Source of the DNA: AC-32 sp963765785
GTDB taxonomy: Bacteria; Actinomycetota; Thermoleophilia; Gaiellales; Gaiellaceae
NCBI GenBank assembly: GCA_963765785.1
Contig: CAVXXW010000019.1
Span: forward strand, 1-64,000
Direction: 5' to 3'
Length of the DNA: 64,000 bases
A program made the position numbers and the translations under genes. Below, in pieces: positions 8,128-17,209 of the stretch. Position 1 is the first letter of the stretch, and the number at the start of each line of letters is the position of its first letter. The notes beneath the pieces were generated by a model, which saw nothing but the letters and a program-made list of their open reading frames with translations, ran no database searches and was not told where the DNA came from.

Positions 8128-9369
8128 TCAGGCCGCGGAGACCTCCTCGGCGCCGAGCTGCTTCTGCCACCACTCGGACTCGCGGCGCTGGAGCTCGGTC
8201 TGGGCCTTGGCGACGTATGCGGCGAGCTCGCGCTCCTGGTTTGCCAGCCGCTCCTCGAGCTCGCGCAGCTGCTCCTCGCGCTCCTCGAGCTTGTCCGTGC
8301 GGATGTCGACGTCGGCCTGATGCTTGGCCTCGCGCAGGTCGAGCTCGCTCTCGCGCTCGTCTAGGTCCTGTTGCCGCTTCTGTGCCGATTCCTCGAGGCC
8401 GCCGAGGCGCGCCTCCTTGCGCTCGTGGCGCTTGCGGTGGGACTCGGCCGTCGTCTCGAAGTTCGAGGCCTCGGCCTCGCGCTTCGCGAGCTCCTGCTCG
8501 CGCTCCCCGAGCCGCGCGGTCCACTCGTCGAGGTCGCGGCCGCGGTTCATGTCGCGCTCGGCGTGGGCGACAGACGCCTGCATCCGGTTCAGCTCGGCCT
8601 CGCGCGCGGTCAGGTCGAGCTCGCGGCGGTCGAGCTCGGCGGAGCGGGCGACCGCTTCACGGGCGACCTTGCCCTTGTCGTCGAGCTCGCGTTCGAACCG
8701 CTCGGCGTCGTTACGCAGCTTGTCCTGCCTGAGCAGGAGCTCGGCCTCGCGCTCGCCGATCGCCTCGTCGCGCGCGGCGACGCGCGCCGACTCCTTCCTC
8801 AGGTCGTTCTCGCGCGCGGCCAGCTTGCGCTCGCGCTCGGAGATCTCCTTGTCGCGGGCGCGCCACTCGGTCTCGCGCTTGGTCAGCGCACGCTCGCGGC
8901 CGTCGAGCCGGGCGGTCCCAGCCTGCTCGCGGGTCGAGACCTCGGACTCCTTGCGGGCCAGCTTCTTCTCCTGCTCGTCGATCGCCGCGCGGGCCTTGGA
9001 GACCTCTCCCATCGCCCGGTCGCGGTCCCGGTCGGCGCCTTGCAGCTCGCGGAGCCGCTGGTCGGCCGCCTCGCGCTGCTCGACGGCCATCGCCTGCTCT
9101 GCGGCGGCCTCGGCCTGAAGCTCGGCCACGCGGGAATGCTCGGCCTCGATCGCCTCGCGCTGGTCGCGGACGCGCCGCTCGCGCTCCTCGAGCTCGACCT
9201 CGAACTCGGCCAGCTTCGCCTCGCGCTCGTCGAGCGTCGAGGCCCGGTGCGCGAGCTGCTTCTCGGAGCCGACGTTCTGCTCGTAGGCCTGCGACCTCTC
9301 CTGCAGCTGCTCGCGCAGCATCGCCTCGCGCTTGTGCGCGGCCTGAAGCTCTTCCCTCAGCGCCTGCAC
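8128..9369 (-). CDS. long coiled-coil protein at the end of the Tad operon
   Basis: A 413-residue protein made almost wholly of Glu, Arg, Ala, Lys and Gln heptads such as ELEERERRVRDQREAIEAE, with no membrane segment and no recognised domain. It should form a long parallel coiled coil, perhaps a cytoplasmic scaffold or a partner of the pilus machine, but that is inferred from position only. It is the last gene of the minus-strand Tad cluster. The GTG at 9369 has no Shine-Dalgarno sequence and a stop codon lies 17 codons upstream. Coding-like sequence continues upstream in two other frames to a good start at 9569, so the real N-terminus is probably missing here through frameshifts. Confidence 0.7.
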   Translation of the reverse strand: MQALREELQAAHKREAMLREQLQERSQAYEQNVGSEKQLAHRASTLDEREAKLAEFEVELEERERRVRDQREAIEAEHSRVAELQAEAAAEQAMAVEQREAADQRLRELQGADRDRDRAMGEVSKARAAIDEQEKKLARKESEVSTREQAGTARLDGRERALTKRETEWRARDKEISERERKLAARENDLRKESARVAARDEAIGEREAELLLRQDKLRNDAERFERELDDKGKVAREAVARSAELDRRELDLTAREAELNRMQASVAHAERDMNRGRDLDEWTARLGEREQELAKREAEASNFETTAESHRKRHERKEARLGGLEESAQKRQQDLDERESELDLREAKHQADVDIRTDKLEEREEQLRELEERLANQERELAAYVAKAQTELQRRESEWWQKQLGAEEVSAA

Positions 9370-9569
9370 GTCGGGGCCGACGACGGCCTCGAGTCGCCTC
9401 TCCGTTCGCGGGCCGCGCCGTCAGCTCGAGGCGCAGCTCGACGTTGGCCGAGCCCTGCGACGTCGGCCTGCCCGTCCTCACCCTCCCGCCGGCGCTGCAG
9501 CTGGGCGCGCAGGCCGGTTCCGAACCCCTTTTCGGTCTCTGCCCCCTGGTGCTCGGGTGTGTCGGACAC
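9370..9569 (-). pseudogene. displaced N-terminal part of the coiled-coil gene
   Basis: A GTG at 9569 follows a perfect GGAGG (9574-9578) and begins MSDTPEHQ and GFGTGLRAQLQRRRE, which look coding. About 30 codons later the coding-like signal moves to a second frame (NVELRLELTARPANGE) and then to the third (RRLEAVVGPDVQALREEL), which is the frame of the long coiled coil. Each step is +1. Either two single-base sequence errors or true frameshift mutations separate the start from the main frame. Uninterrupted, the protein would have about 480 residues. Confidence 0.5.
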
Positions 9570-9586
9570 GTCGCCTCCGATTCCGG

Positions 9587-10495
9587 TTAGAAGATCTTGG
9601 AGAGGTTGAGGAACGCCGGCCCGAGGATCACGAGGAACATGGCCGGGAAGATGAAGAGGACGGTCGGGAAGAGCATCTTGATCGGCGCCTTCATCGCCTT
9701 CTCCTCGGCCGCGGCCTGGCGCTTGAGGCGGCTGTCCGTCGCCTGCACGCGCAGGATCCGGCCGAGCGAGATGCCGAGCTGGTCGGCCTGGATGATCGAG
9801 CGCACGAAGCTCGACAGCTCGGGGGTGTCGGTGCGGTCGGCGAGCTTCTTGAGCGCGTCCTGCCTGGACTCGCCGATCCGGATCTCGCCCAGCGTCAGTC
9901 CGAACTCGTCCGCCAGCGGGCCGTGCATGTGCTCCGTCAGCTTCGAGATCGCGCCGTCGAAGCCCATGCCGGCCTCGACGCTGACCGCCATCAGGTCGAG
10001 CGCGTCCGGCAGCTCGGCCCGGATCCGGTCCCTGCGCGAGCGCGCCTTGCTCGAGACTACGAAGTCCGGCGCGATGAATCCGAGGCCGGCCGCCGCGATC
10101 GCGAGCAGGAGAACGCCGCCGGCGCCGGCCACGGCACCGCCGAACAGGGCGCCGAGCACGAGCCCGCCGATCGCGAACGTGGACTTCAGCGCGAGGAACG
10201 TCGTCGGCGAGATCGTGCGCCCCAGGCCGGCGGCGAGCAGCCGGGTGCTGACGCCGTCGAGGGTCGTCTTGGGATGCAGCTTGAGCGTGAAGCCGGCGAG
10301 CCGGTCGCCCATCGGCGTCAGCACGCGCTGCTTGAACGGCAGCTGCCGCTCGCCCAGTGGGGCGCGGGTCTTGCCGTAGGTCGCGGCGCGGCCGACGGAG
10401 GAGCGCCGCTCGCGGGCGGGCAGGGTGACCGCCTCGCCGACGAGGTACGCGGCTCCGGCGAGACAGAGAACTCCGAGCACGATGAAGACGATCAT
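9587..10495 (-). CDS. tadC: TadC-like type II secretion F-domain protein
   Basis: A 302-residue inner membrane protein of the GspF/TadC family, a platform component that works with the CpaF ATPase to assemble Flp pili. An N-terminal membrane helix is followed by a cytoplasmic stretch, two central helices, the conserved F domain (RIRAELPDALDLMAVSVEAGMGFDGAI, about residues 145-170; here quoted in part), and a C-terminal helix pair. It starts 5 bases after the TadB gene, with AAGGGG 8 bases before the ATG lying inside the end of tadB. This close spacing fits the TadB-TadC heterodimer known from Tad systems. Confidence 0.93.
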   Translation of the reverse strand: MIVFIVLGVLCLAGAAYLVGEAVTLPARERRSSVGRAATYGKTRAPLGERQLPFKQRVLTPMGDRLAGFTLKLHPKTTLDGVSTRLLAAGLGRTISPTTFLALKSTFAIGGLVLGALFGGAVAGAGGVLLLAIAAAGLGFIAPDFVVSSKARSRRDRIRAELPDALDLMAVSVEAGMGFDGAISKLTEHMHGPLADEFGLTLGEIRIGESRQDALKKLADRTDTPELSSFVRSIIQADQLGISLGRILRVQATDSRLKRQAAAEEKAMKAPIKMLFPTVLFIFPAMFLVILGPAFLNLSKIF

Positions 10496-10500
10496 CTGCG

Positions 10501-12369
10501 TTACCCCTTGAAGGAGACGAGCTTTTTCAGGATCAGGGAGCCGAATGCCATCATCACGAGCCCGCCGATGATCAGCATGTGGCCGGTCGAGGTGTTGTAG
10601 AGCGGAGCCATGTAGGACGGGTTCAGCAGCGTCAGCGCGGCCGCGATGAAGAACGGCAGGCCGACCAGCACGTAGGCGGACGCACGGCCCATCGCGGTCA
10701 GGCCCTTGATCTTGCGTGCGAACTGCTGCCGCTGCCGGACGGTGTCGGCGACCATGTCGAACAGCCCGGCGAGGCTCCCACCGACCTGGCGCTGGATAGT
10801 CACGGCCGTGATCACGAACGAGAAGTTCTTCGAGCCGATCCGCTCCGCGGTCTCGGCGAGCGCCTCGTCCATGGGGCGGCCGAGCCGCGTGTCGGTGATG
10901 ACGCGGCCGAGCTCCTTGCTCGCCGGCTCGTGGCCTTCGTCGACGATCGTCTGGATGCCCTGCTTGAAGCTGTGGCCGGCCTTGAGCGACGCGGCCAGCG
11001 TGACCAGCAGGTCGGGCAGCTGGTCGTCGAAGGCGTTCATTCGCTTCTTCGCCTTGAGCGAGACGAAAAAGTAGGGGATCGCGCCACCGAGGGCGAGGGC
11101 GATCAGGATCTGGAGCGACGGGCGACCGCTGACCGCGGCGAACAGCGCGAGCGCGAACCCGCAGCCGACGATCAGGTAGGCGAACTCGACCGTGCGCAGC
11201 GGCAGGTCGGCCCGTTCGAGCTTGCGCTGCAGGTGCAGCCAGACGCGGCGATGGCCGAAGGCGTCTTCGGTCGCGCGGAACAGGCCTGCGAACGCCGCGA
11301 GGCGCTGGCCCTTCTCACGCTTGCGGGCCTTGCGCGAGCCTTCGACGTGCGGCGCGAGCCTCGTCTTGACCCACGAGCCCTTGGCCGTCGCAAACAGGAA
11401 GCCGCACGCGGTCAGCACGAGGAACGCGACGAGCATCGTCAGCAACAAGCCGCCGATCGACGAGTACAGCGGACTCGGGAGGGCGTCGCCGGCAGGGCCC
11501 GGCGCGGAGCTGCCGGGAATCGTCACATCGGTGGACGCGGCGCCTTCCGGGTTCAGCAGCACGCGCAGGTGGAGCTTCTCGCCGGGCCTTGCCGCGGTGA
11601 CGTACTCGACGCGCCAGGTTCGCTTCAGCTCGCCCGCGATCGACGAGTAGACGGCGTGCAGCGATGCGCTCGACGCGGCGGACTTGAAGCTGCCGCCGGT
11701 CTCCCGTGCCATCTGCTTGAGCGGAGCCACCGTCGCGCTGTCGCCGCCGACCGCAATCGGGTAGACGAGCGTGCCGGTGTCGTGCGCCGTCGTGAGCGCG
11801 GTCTGGAGCGAGGTTTGGCTCGAGACGTCCTTGCCGTCGGTGAGCAGCACGACGACCCGGGCCCGGCCGACCTGGCTACGCAGGGAAGAGGCCGAGAGCT
11901 GCAGGGCGTCGTACAGGGCCGTGCCGTTGGCGGTGTCCACCTTGAGCAGGCGGAGTGCGTCGTCGGCGTCGGCGGTCGACTGCGAGAACGTCGTCAGCTG
12001 CACCGCCTTCGAGCCGAAGGCGACGACGGAGACGCGGTCGGTGGGCGACTTCGTGTGCAGGAAGGCGCGCGCCGCGTCGAGCGCGTCGGCGAGCTTTGCG
12101 CCTGCCATCGAGCGCGAGCGGTCGATCGCGACGACGACGCTCTTGGTCGAGGCGAGGTTCGTCGCCTGGAGGCCCACGACCGCGTTGCCGTTCTCGGTCA
12201 GCGTCGGGGGTGCCGCGGTTGCGGCGACCGGCGCGACCACGGTCACGCGCACCGTCGGGTAGCTGCTCGTGTCGATCCCGCGCAGGCTCAACGAGGCGCC
12301 GGCCGCGACGGGAACGACCAGGGCGGCGACGACGGCTGCGATGAAGAGGCGAAGCGCTCGGCGGCTCAC
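10501..12369 (-). CDS. tadB: VWA domain fused to TadB-like F-domain protein
   Basis: A 622-residue fusion. Residues 1-25 form a signal sequence. Residues about 77-255 form a von Willebrand factor A domain with an intact MIDAS motif (DRSRS, residues 83-87) and a later LLTDGKD strand. A membrane helix near 310-335 leads to a cytoplasmic linker, two further helices and the F domain of TadB (DDQLPDLLVTLAASLKAGHSF), then two C-terminal helices. TadB alone is about 300 residues. The VWA part should face outside and could bind a pilin, a TadE/G partner or a matrix ligand through a divalent metal. The GTG start overlaps the cpaF stop by 4 bases (GTGA), which fixes the N-terminus. Confidence 0.92.
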   Translation of the reverse strand: MSRRALRLFIAAVVAALVVPVAAGASLSLRGIDTSSYPTVRVTVVAPVAATAAPPTLTENGNAVVGLQATNLASTKSVVVAIDRSRSMAGAKLADALDAARAFLHTKSPTDRVSVVAFGSKAVQLTTFSQSTADADDALRLLKVDTANGTALYDALQLSASSLRSQVGRARVVVLLTDGKDVSSQTSLQTALTTAHDTGTLVYPIAVGGDSATVAPLKQMARETGGSFKSAASSASLHAVYSSIAGELKRTWRVEYVTAARPGEKLHLRVLLNPEGAASTDVTIPGSSAPGPAGDALPSPLYSSIGGLLLTMLVAFLVLTACGFLFATAKGSWVKTRLAPHVEGSRKARKREKGQRLAAFAGLFRATEDAFGHRRVWLHLQRKLERADLPLRTVEFAYLIVGCGFALALFAAVSGRPSLQILIALALGGAIPYFFVSLKAKKRMNAFDDQLPDLLVTLAASLKAGHSFKQGIQTIVDEGHEPASKELGRVITDTRLGRPMDEALAETAERIGSKNFSFVITAVTIQRQVGGSLAGLFDMVADTVRQRQQFARKIKGLTAMGRASAYVLVGLPFFIAAALTLLNPSYMAPLYNTSTGHMLIIGGLVMMAFGSLILKKLVSFKG

Positions 12370-13814
12370 TCGAACCCGCCGTAGGTCGCATTTGCGTAAT
12401 TCGGCCTGAACGAAGCGCTGTCGCCGAAGAACGACGGCGGCAGGCTGACACCGTTGGCGGCCATCTTCTCGAGGAACTGCGGCTTGAGGCCGGTGCACTC
12501 GAGCGGGTTGAGCAGGTTGACGGGCTGGTCGGGTCCGCTCTCCGCGTCGTCGTCGGGCGGCTTGGCGACGTAGACGTCCTGGAGGGTGATCACGTCCGAC
12601 TCCATCCGGAGCACCTCGGTGATGTGGGTGATCCGGCGGGAGCCGTCGACGAGGCGGGAGATCTGGACGAGCAGGTCGAACGCGCTCGAGATCTGCTCGC
12701 GGATCGCGCGGTGCGGCAGCTCGACGCCGGCCGTCATGACCAGCGTCTCGAGCCGCGAGAGCGCGTCTCGCGGGGTGTTGGCGTGGATCGTCGTGAGCGA
12801 GCCTTCGTGGCCCGTGTTCATCGCCTGGAGCATGTCAAGGGTCTCCGCGCCGCGGACCTCGCCGACGATGATCCGGTCGGGGCGCATGCGCAGGGCGTTA
12901 CGGACGAGCTCGCGGATGCGGATCTCGCCCTCGCCCTCGATGTTCGGCGGGCGCGACTCGAGCGTGATCACGTGGTCCTGCTGGAGCTGGAGCTCGGCCG
13001 CGTCCTCGATCGTGACGATGCGCTCGTCGTTCGGGACGAAGGCGGACAGCGCGTTCAGCGTCGTCGTCTTACCGGTGCCGGTACCGCCGGAGATCAGGCA
13101 GTTCAGCTTCCCGCGCACGCACGCGGAAAGGAACTGCGCCGACTCCGGCGAGACCGTCCCGAACGTGATCAGGTCGTCCATCGTGTACGGGTCGCGCGAG
13201 AACTTCCGGATCGTCAGCGTCGGCCCCCGCAGCGAGAGCGGCGGGACGATCGCGTTGACGCGGCTCCCGTCGGGGAGGCGCGCGTCCACCATCGGCGAGG
13301 CCTCGTCGACGCGGCGGCCGACCTGCGAGACGATCTTGTCGATGATGCGCAGGAGATGCGCGTTGTCGACGAACGTCGCCTCGGTCACCTCGATCTTGCC
13401 GTTGCGCTCGACGTAGACCCGGTCGTAGTTGTTGACCATGACTTCGGTCACGGAGTCGTCGCGGAGTAGCGGCTCGAGGGGCCCGTAGCCGAGGATGTCG
13501 TCGGTGATCTCCCGTGTGACCTGACGCCGCTCCTCGCGGGTCAGCGGGGTGCGGTCGAGCGCGAGCTGCTCGGTGACGACCCGCAGCACCTTGTCGGCGA
13601 GGTCGTCGTTCGAGGACTCGTCGGCGCTGCCGGCCGCGTAGAGCTGCGGGCCGAGCTTCGCGATGCAGGCGTGGTGGATCCGGCCCTTCAGCTCGGCGTA
13701 CGGGTCGACGGGCCGGCGTTCGGGTGCCTCGGCCTGGCCGCCGAGGAGGACGTCGAGATCCGGCCCGTGGCCGTTGGAGGACCCGTTGCGGTTGAGCCTG
13801 TCGTGGAGGCCCAT
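12366..13814 (-). CDS. cpaF: CpaF/TadA pilus assembly ATPase
   Basis: A 482-residue type II/IV secretion ATPase that powers Flp pilus assembly. The Walker A motif GGTGTGKTT lies near residues 242-250, with the Walker B/Asp-box region (GEVRGAETLDMLQAMNTGHEGS) and the His-box SLTTIHAN typical of the family. The N-terminal domain DDILGYGPLEPLLRDD is also standard. I chose the ATG at 13814 because it gives the usual family N-terminus; more upstream codons are open but lie in the cpaE end. It begins 4 bases after cpaE and overlaps the next gene, showing a single operon. Confidence 0.95.
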   Translation of the reverse strand: MGLHDRLNRNGSSNGHGPDLDVLLGGQAEAPERRPVDPYAELKGRIHHACIAKLGPQLYAAGSADESSNDDLADKVLRVVTEQLALDRTPLTREERRQVTREITDDILGYGPLEPLLRDDSVTEVMVNNYDRVYVERNGKIEVTEATFVDNAHLLRIIDKIVSQVGRRVDEASPMVDARLPDGSRVNAIVPPLSLRGPTLTIRKFSRDPYTMDDLITFGTVSPESAQFLSACVRGKLNCLISGGTGTGKTTTLNALSAFVPNDERIVTIEDAAELQLQQDHVITLESRPPNIEGEGEIRIRELVRNALRMRPDRIIVGEVRGAETLDMLQAMNTGHEGSLTTIHANTPRDALSRLETLVMTAGVELPHRAIREQISSAFDLLVQISRLVDGSRRITHITEVLRMESDVITLQDVYVAKPPDDDAESGPDQPVNLLNPLECTGLKPQFLEKMAANGVSLPPSFFGDSASFRPNYANATYGGFE

Positions 13815-13818
13815 GGCG

Positions 13819-15012
13819 CTACGCCCTTGCCAGGGTCGCCATGAACTTGCGCTTCTGCTTCGCCACTGCCTGCGCCGCGACGAGCTCCTTGGCCATCGCG
13901 CGGACGGCCTTCGCGAACTCACACTTCGGCTCGGCGACGACCGCGGGGTTGCCGCGATTGACAGCCAGCGGGACGACGCGGTCGCTCGGGATCTCGAAGT
14001 TGATCGTCCGCTCGAGAGCCGATTCGACCTCCTTCGGCTTCATCCCGACCTTCGAGTTCGCCCGGTTGAGGACGAGCTTGATCCGGTCGGGCGGGAAGGA
14101 GAGCAGCTCCAGCGTCTGCAGGCTGAGCCGGACGTTCTTCAGCGTCGGCACGTCCAGCCCGCAGAGCAGCAGCAGCTCGTCGGTGCGGTCGAGGGTGGCC
14201 AGCATCGGGCCGTGGAAGAACGGCGAGGTGTCGACGACGATCACGTCGTACGACTCCCGCGCGACCTCGAGCAGCCGGGCCAGCTTGGCCTCGGTGACGA
14301 GCTCGGCGTCCTCCGGGCGCAGGGGTGCGGGGAGGATGTCGAGGCCCGACGCGTGCCGGGTCGTGTAGCCGGCGAGCTTCTCGGAGTCGAGCTCGCCTGG
14401 AGCCGTGACGAGGTCGTAGATCGTCTTCTCCGGCTCGATCCCGAGCATGATCGCCGCGTCCCCGAACTGCAGGTCGAGGTCGAGCAGCAGAGCGCGCTTG
14501 CCCCAGTGCTTGGCCAGCGACGCGCCGAGGTTGGTCGCGGTCACGGTCTTGCCCGTGCCGCCCTTCGGCGAGAAGACCGTCACGAGGCGGCCGTGCCGGC
14601 GCTGGTCGCCGGTCAGGCGCTTGCTGACGTGGCCCGCCTTGCGGATCGAGAAGACGACGTTGTCGGTCAGCTGCGGGAGCAGCAGGACGTCGGCGACGTC
14701 GTGCTCGAGCGCCTCCTCCAGCAGGGCCGGGGAGCCGTTCGAGGCGAGCAGGATCATCGGCGCCCTGGTGTGCTCGCGGATCGCCGCCAGCTCGTTGACA
14801 GGCAGCGTCGCAGCGCGCGTGGCGTGCAGGACGACGCTCAGGTGTCCCCCGGTCAGCGTCGGCGCGGCCTCCATGACCTGCGTCGCCGACCCGACGAGCT
14901 CGACCTCGGGATGGGCGGCGAGCGCCTCCCGCAGGTCCGGCAGCCCGTCGCAGTCGCCCGTGACGTAGACGCGGTTCGGGCTCTTGCTTGCGAATTCGTT
15001 GCCGTTGCTCAT
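13819..15012 (-). CDS. cpaE: CpaE/TadZ-like localisation ATPase
   Basis: A 397-residue MinD/ParA-type protein. The first 125 residues resemble an atypical receiver domain (VYVTGDCDGLPDLREAL onward) and the rest is a ParA ATPase with a deviant Walker A, KGGTGKTVT, near residues 148-156, and a LLLDLDLQFGD Walker A' strand. CpaE/TadZ proteins place the pilus machine at a cell pole. AGGAGG lies 5 bases before the ATG. It sits between cpaB and cpaF, the usual order. Confidence 0.93.
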   Translation of the reverse strand: MSNGNEFASKSPNRVYVTGDCDGLPDLREALAAHPEVELVGSATQVMEAAPTLTGGHLSVVLHATRAATLPVNELAAIREHTRAPMILLASNGSPALLEEALEHDVADVLLLPQLTDNVVFSIRKAGHVSKRLTGDQRRHGRLVTVFSPKGGTGKTVTATNLGASLAKHWGKRALLLDLDLQFGDAAIMLGIEPEKTIYDLVTAPGELDSEKLAGYTTRHASGLDILPAPLRPEDAELVTEAKLARLLEVARESYDVIVVDTSPFFHGPMLATLDRTDELLLLCGLDVPTLKNVRLSLQTLELLSFPPDRIKLVLNRANSKVGMKPKEVESALERTINFEIPSDRVVPLAVNRGNPAVVAEPKCEFAKAVRAMAKELVAAQAVAKQKRKFMATLARA

Positions 15013-15021
15013 CGAGGCCTC

Positions 15022-15795
15022 CTAGTGCCCGAGCGTCTTCCGCGCGGCAGCGCTGAGGCCGCCGGAGATGACGCTTCCGAAGCTGTCGACGTGGTCGGGA
15101 CTGTCCGCGTCGTGGTTGACGGGGCGGAGCTCGAGGTGCCAGCGGTCGGGAGTGGTTCCCTGGCCGGCGTTCGCGAGCACGTACTGGATCTTCTGCGCCT
15201 GGCTGTCGGTGAGCGCGAGCATGGCGTAGAAGTTCGAGTTCGCCGCGCCCGTCAGCTTGCTGCCGGCGGGCGGGGCGGACGGCGCCTGGAGCACCTTCAC
15301 GTTCCGCACAAGGACGCGGCTGAGGTAGATGTCCTGCGCGCCCGGGACCTTCAGCGCGGCGACGAAGTCGACCGAGTCGCCGTCCTTGAGCGTGCCGGCG
15401 AGCAGCTGGTTCTGGTCGCCCTCGACCGAGAACGCCCTGAGCGTTCCGGTCAGCTGGGCCCGCACGCCGACCTGTGTCTTCGGGCTGAAGCTGCGCGTCG
15501 TGATCTGCTCGCCTTGCAGCACCTGCTGCGTCGCGACAAGGCCGGCGAGCTGGTCGGCGTTGGAGATCGCGCCGGGGACGACGCTCTTGCGCGTGACATC
15601 CTGAGGCGTGAGCATGGCGGCGGCGTCAGCGGCGCTCGTGCCCTCCGGGATGTCCTTCTTGGCAACGAGCACCTTCACGTGGTCCTCGCCGCTCTGAACG
15701 TGCCGCTTGTAACTGGTCACGTAGAAGCTCGTGAGCAGGGCGGCCACAGCGGCGAGGGCGACCGCGATCAGGATGTTTCTAGCTCGATATGCCAT
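15022..15795 (-). CDS. cpaB: CpaB/RcpC pilus assembly protein with SAF domain
   Basis: A 257-residue membrane-anchored protein. An N-terminal helix (residues 7-27) is followed by a SAF domain (VLVAKKDIPEGTSAADAA, about 42-105) and an RcpC-type beta domain (AFSVEGDQNQLLAGTLKDGDSVDFVA). In diderms CpaB helps the secretin; in monoderms it probably acts in the wall-facing part of the machine. No secretin gene is present, as expected for a monoderm. A Shine-Dalgarno AAGGAG precedes the ATG. The gap to cpaE is 9 bases. Confidence 0.92.
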   Translation of the reverse strand: MAYRARNILIAVALAAVAALLTSFYVTSYKRHVQSGEDHVKVLVAKKDIPEGTSAADAAAMLTPQDVTRKSVVPGAISNADQLAGLVATQQVLQGEQITTRSFSPKTQVGVRAQLTGTLRAFSVEGDQNQLLAGTLKDGDSVDFVAALKVPGAQDIYLSRVLVRNVKVLQAPSAPPAGSKLTGAANSNFYAMLALTDSQAQKIQYVLANAGQGTTPDRWHLELRPVNHDADSPDHVDSFGSVISGGLSAAARKTLGH

Positions 15796-15835
15796 TGCTC
15801 CTTGTCCTTGTGGTGAGGGCGATCAGGGGTAGGGG

Positions 15836-16750
15836 TCAGTCGACGAGGTAGACGGTCCGGGCGCCGAGGTCGGGCTGGCCGCCGTCGGAGCGGGTGGACG
15901 GGATGCCGTCCCAGGTGACGCTCGTGAACCAGCCGGTGATCGAGCCGGACGATCCGCTGGCGGTGAAGCTCGTCAGGTGGAAGCCGACCCACGCGATCAC
16001 GTGGTACTGCGCGTTGGAGCCGGTTCCGACGATCGTGTCGTAGACGGGGAAGAGCAGCACCGTGCCCAGCCGGGACGTGAGCGCGGCGTCGACTTCCGAC
16101 GCGTTCCACTTGGCGCCCGAGTCCGAGAAGTACTGGCCGAGTCCGAGGTAGCCCTGGTAGCCGCGGAGAATCCAGTCGGCGATGATCGACTGGCCGGTTC
16201 CGCCGTGGCTGTTGTCGATGTTGATCAGGTCGAAGCTGCCCGGCGCGCCGGTCTTGCCGAGTGGCAGCGTCGTCGGCTGGGTCGGGCCCATGCAGGGACA
16301 CGTCGGGGTGCCCTTGAGCTTCGGATTGAGGATGTTGACCCCGATGGGCGCGACGTACTTCGCGTCGTCCATCAGGCTTGCGCGGGCGCTGGCGTGCGAG
16401 CCCACGGTCACGGTGTTGACGCCGAAGAGCTTGGTGAAGAAGCCCTGGGCGGGCCGGCTGACATTGACCTTGATCGTGTCGTTCGTGGCGACGCCGGTCT
16501 GGACGTTCACGGTCGGAGTCCCGCCGCCGTTCTTAGTCAGGTACTGGAGGGCGAGGGTGTTCGCGTTGCCCGGGTCGCCCGGGAGCGACTGCGCCCCCGC
16601 GAGCGCCGCGGCGTCGGCCGCCGACTGCGTGGCGCGGTCGGCGCGGTACCACGACCCGATGTCGAGGGTCAGCGCCGCCATGCCGAGCAGCACGACGAGA
16701 AAGACGAGCATCAGGATGGTTGCCTGGCCGCGGTCGCTACGAGGGTTCAT
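15836..16750 (-). CDS. TadG-like pilus-associated protein
   Basis: A 304-residue protein with the TadG-type N-terminus: a short basic segment with DRGQATILM, then one membrane helix (about residues 13-34) and RATQSAADAAALAGAQ, which is the usual entry into the external part. The external domain has no recognised enzyme motif and contains a CPCMGP segment that could form a disulphide. TadE/TadG proteins are minor pilins that help pilus biogenesis. The ATG overlaps the stop of the TadE-like gene by 4 bases, fixing the start and indicating coupling. A 40-base gap separates it from cpaB. Confidence 0.85.
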   Translation of the reverse strand: MNPRSDRGQATILMLVFLVVLLGMAALTLDIGSWYRADRATQSAADAAALAGAQSLPGDPGNANTLALQYLTKNGGGTPTVNVQTGVATNDTIKVNVSRPAQGFFTKLFGVNTVTVGSHASARASLMDDAKYVAPIGVNILNPKLKGTPTCPCMGPTQPTTLPLGKTGAPGSFDLINIDNSHGGTGQSIIADWILRGYQGYLGLGQYFSDSGAKWNASEVDAALTSRLGTVLLFPVYDTIVGTGSNAQYHVIAWVGFHLTSFTASGSSGSITGWFTSVTWDGIPSTRSDGGQPDLGARTVYLVD

Positions 16751-17151
16751 TCCACACGCTCCGTGGTCGTGCTCGACAGGCGCCCCGTCTTCACGACGAG
16801 CCCGAGCAGGCTGATCTTGTAGGGGTAGGTCGCGGTCACCGTGACGTCCGCGCCCATCTGCCACGTCGACGTGCACGAGGTCGTGAGGTCGGACGCGTTG
16901 AGGTCGTTCGCGGAGCTCAGCACCGCCGTCTGGCAGTCGCCGACCGGGTTCGCCGACTGCCGGCCGACCGCGGCCTTGCGAGCTCCGGCGCGCGTCGCGT
17001 CGGTCAGGGTGACGTAGTTGTTGAAGGCGATCCCGAACTGGACCACCGCAAAGAGGAGCAGGGCGAGGATCGGCAAAACCAGCGCGAATTCGGTCAGCGC
17101 CTGACCTTGCTCCGACCGACAGTCGATTTTGCGGCGAATTACCTTGGTCAC
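16747..17151 (-). CDS. TadE-like pseudopilin
   Basis: A 134-residue minor pilin with the TadE motif QGQALTEFALVLPILALLL at residues 16-34, where cleavage before the hydrophobic helix and Glu at the +5 region are characteristic. The remainder is an external domain with two cysteines that may pair. It starts at a GTG after a gap of 80 bases from flp. That gap holds a strong hairpin which could lower expression of this and later genes relative to the major pilin. Confidence 0.87.
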   Translation of the reverse strand: MTKVIRRKIDCRSEQGQALTEFALVLPILALLLFAVVQFGIAFNNYVTLTDATRAGARKAAVGRQSANPVGDCQTAVLSSANDLNASDLTTSCTSTWQMGADVTVTATYPYKISLLGLVVKTGRLSSTTTERVE

Positions 17152-17184
17152 GGGAAAGTTCTTTCTCGAGTCGAAGTGGAGTGG

Positions 17185-17209
17185 GCCCCTTCGCGTCGAA
17201 GGGGCCCCC
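17185..17209 (-). terminator. hairpin between flp and tadE, probable attenuator
   Basis: A perfect 11-bp stem (GGGCCCCTTCG / CGAAGGGGCCC) with a 3-base loop lies 22 bases after the flp stop. It lacks a T-run on the transcribed strand, so partial termination or 3'-end protection of an abundant flp mRNA is more likely than full termination. Confidence 0.6.
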
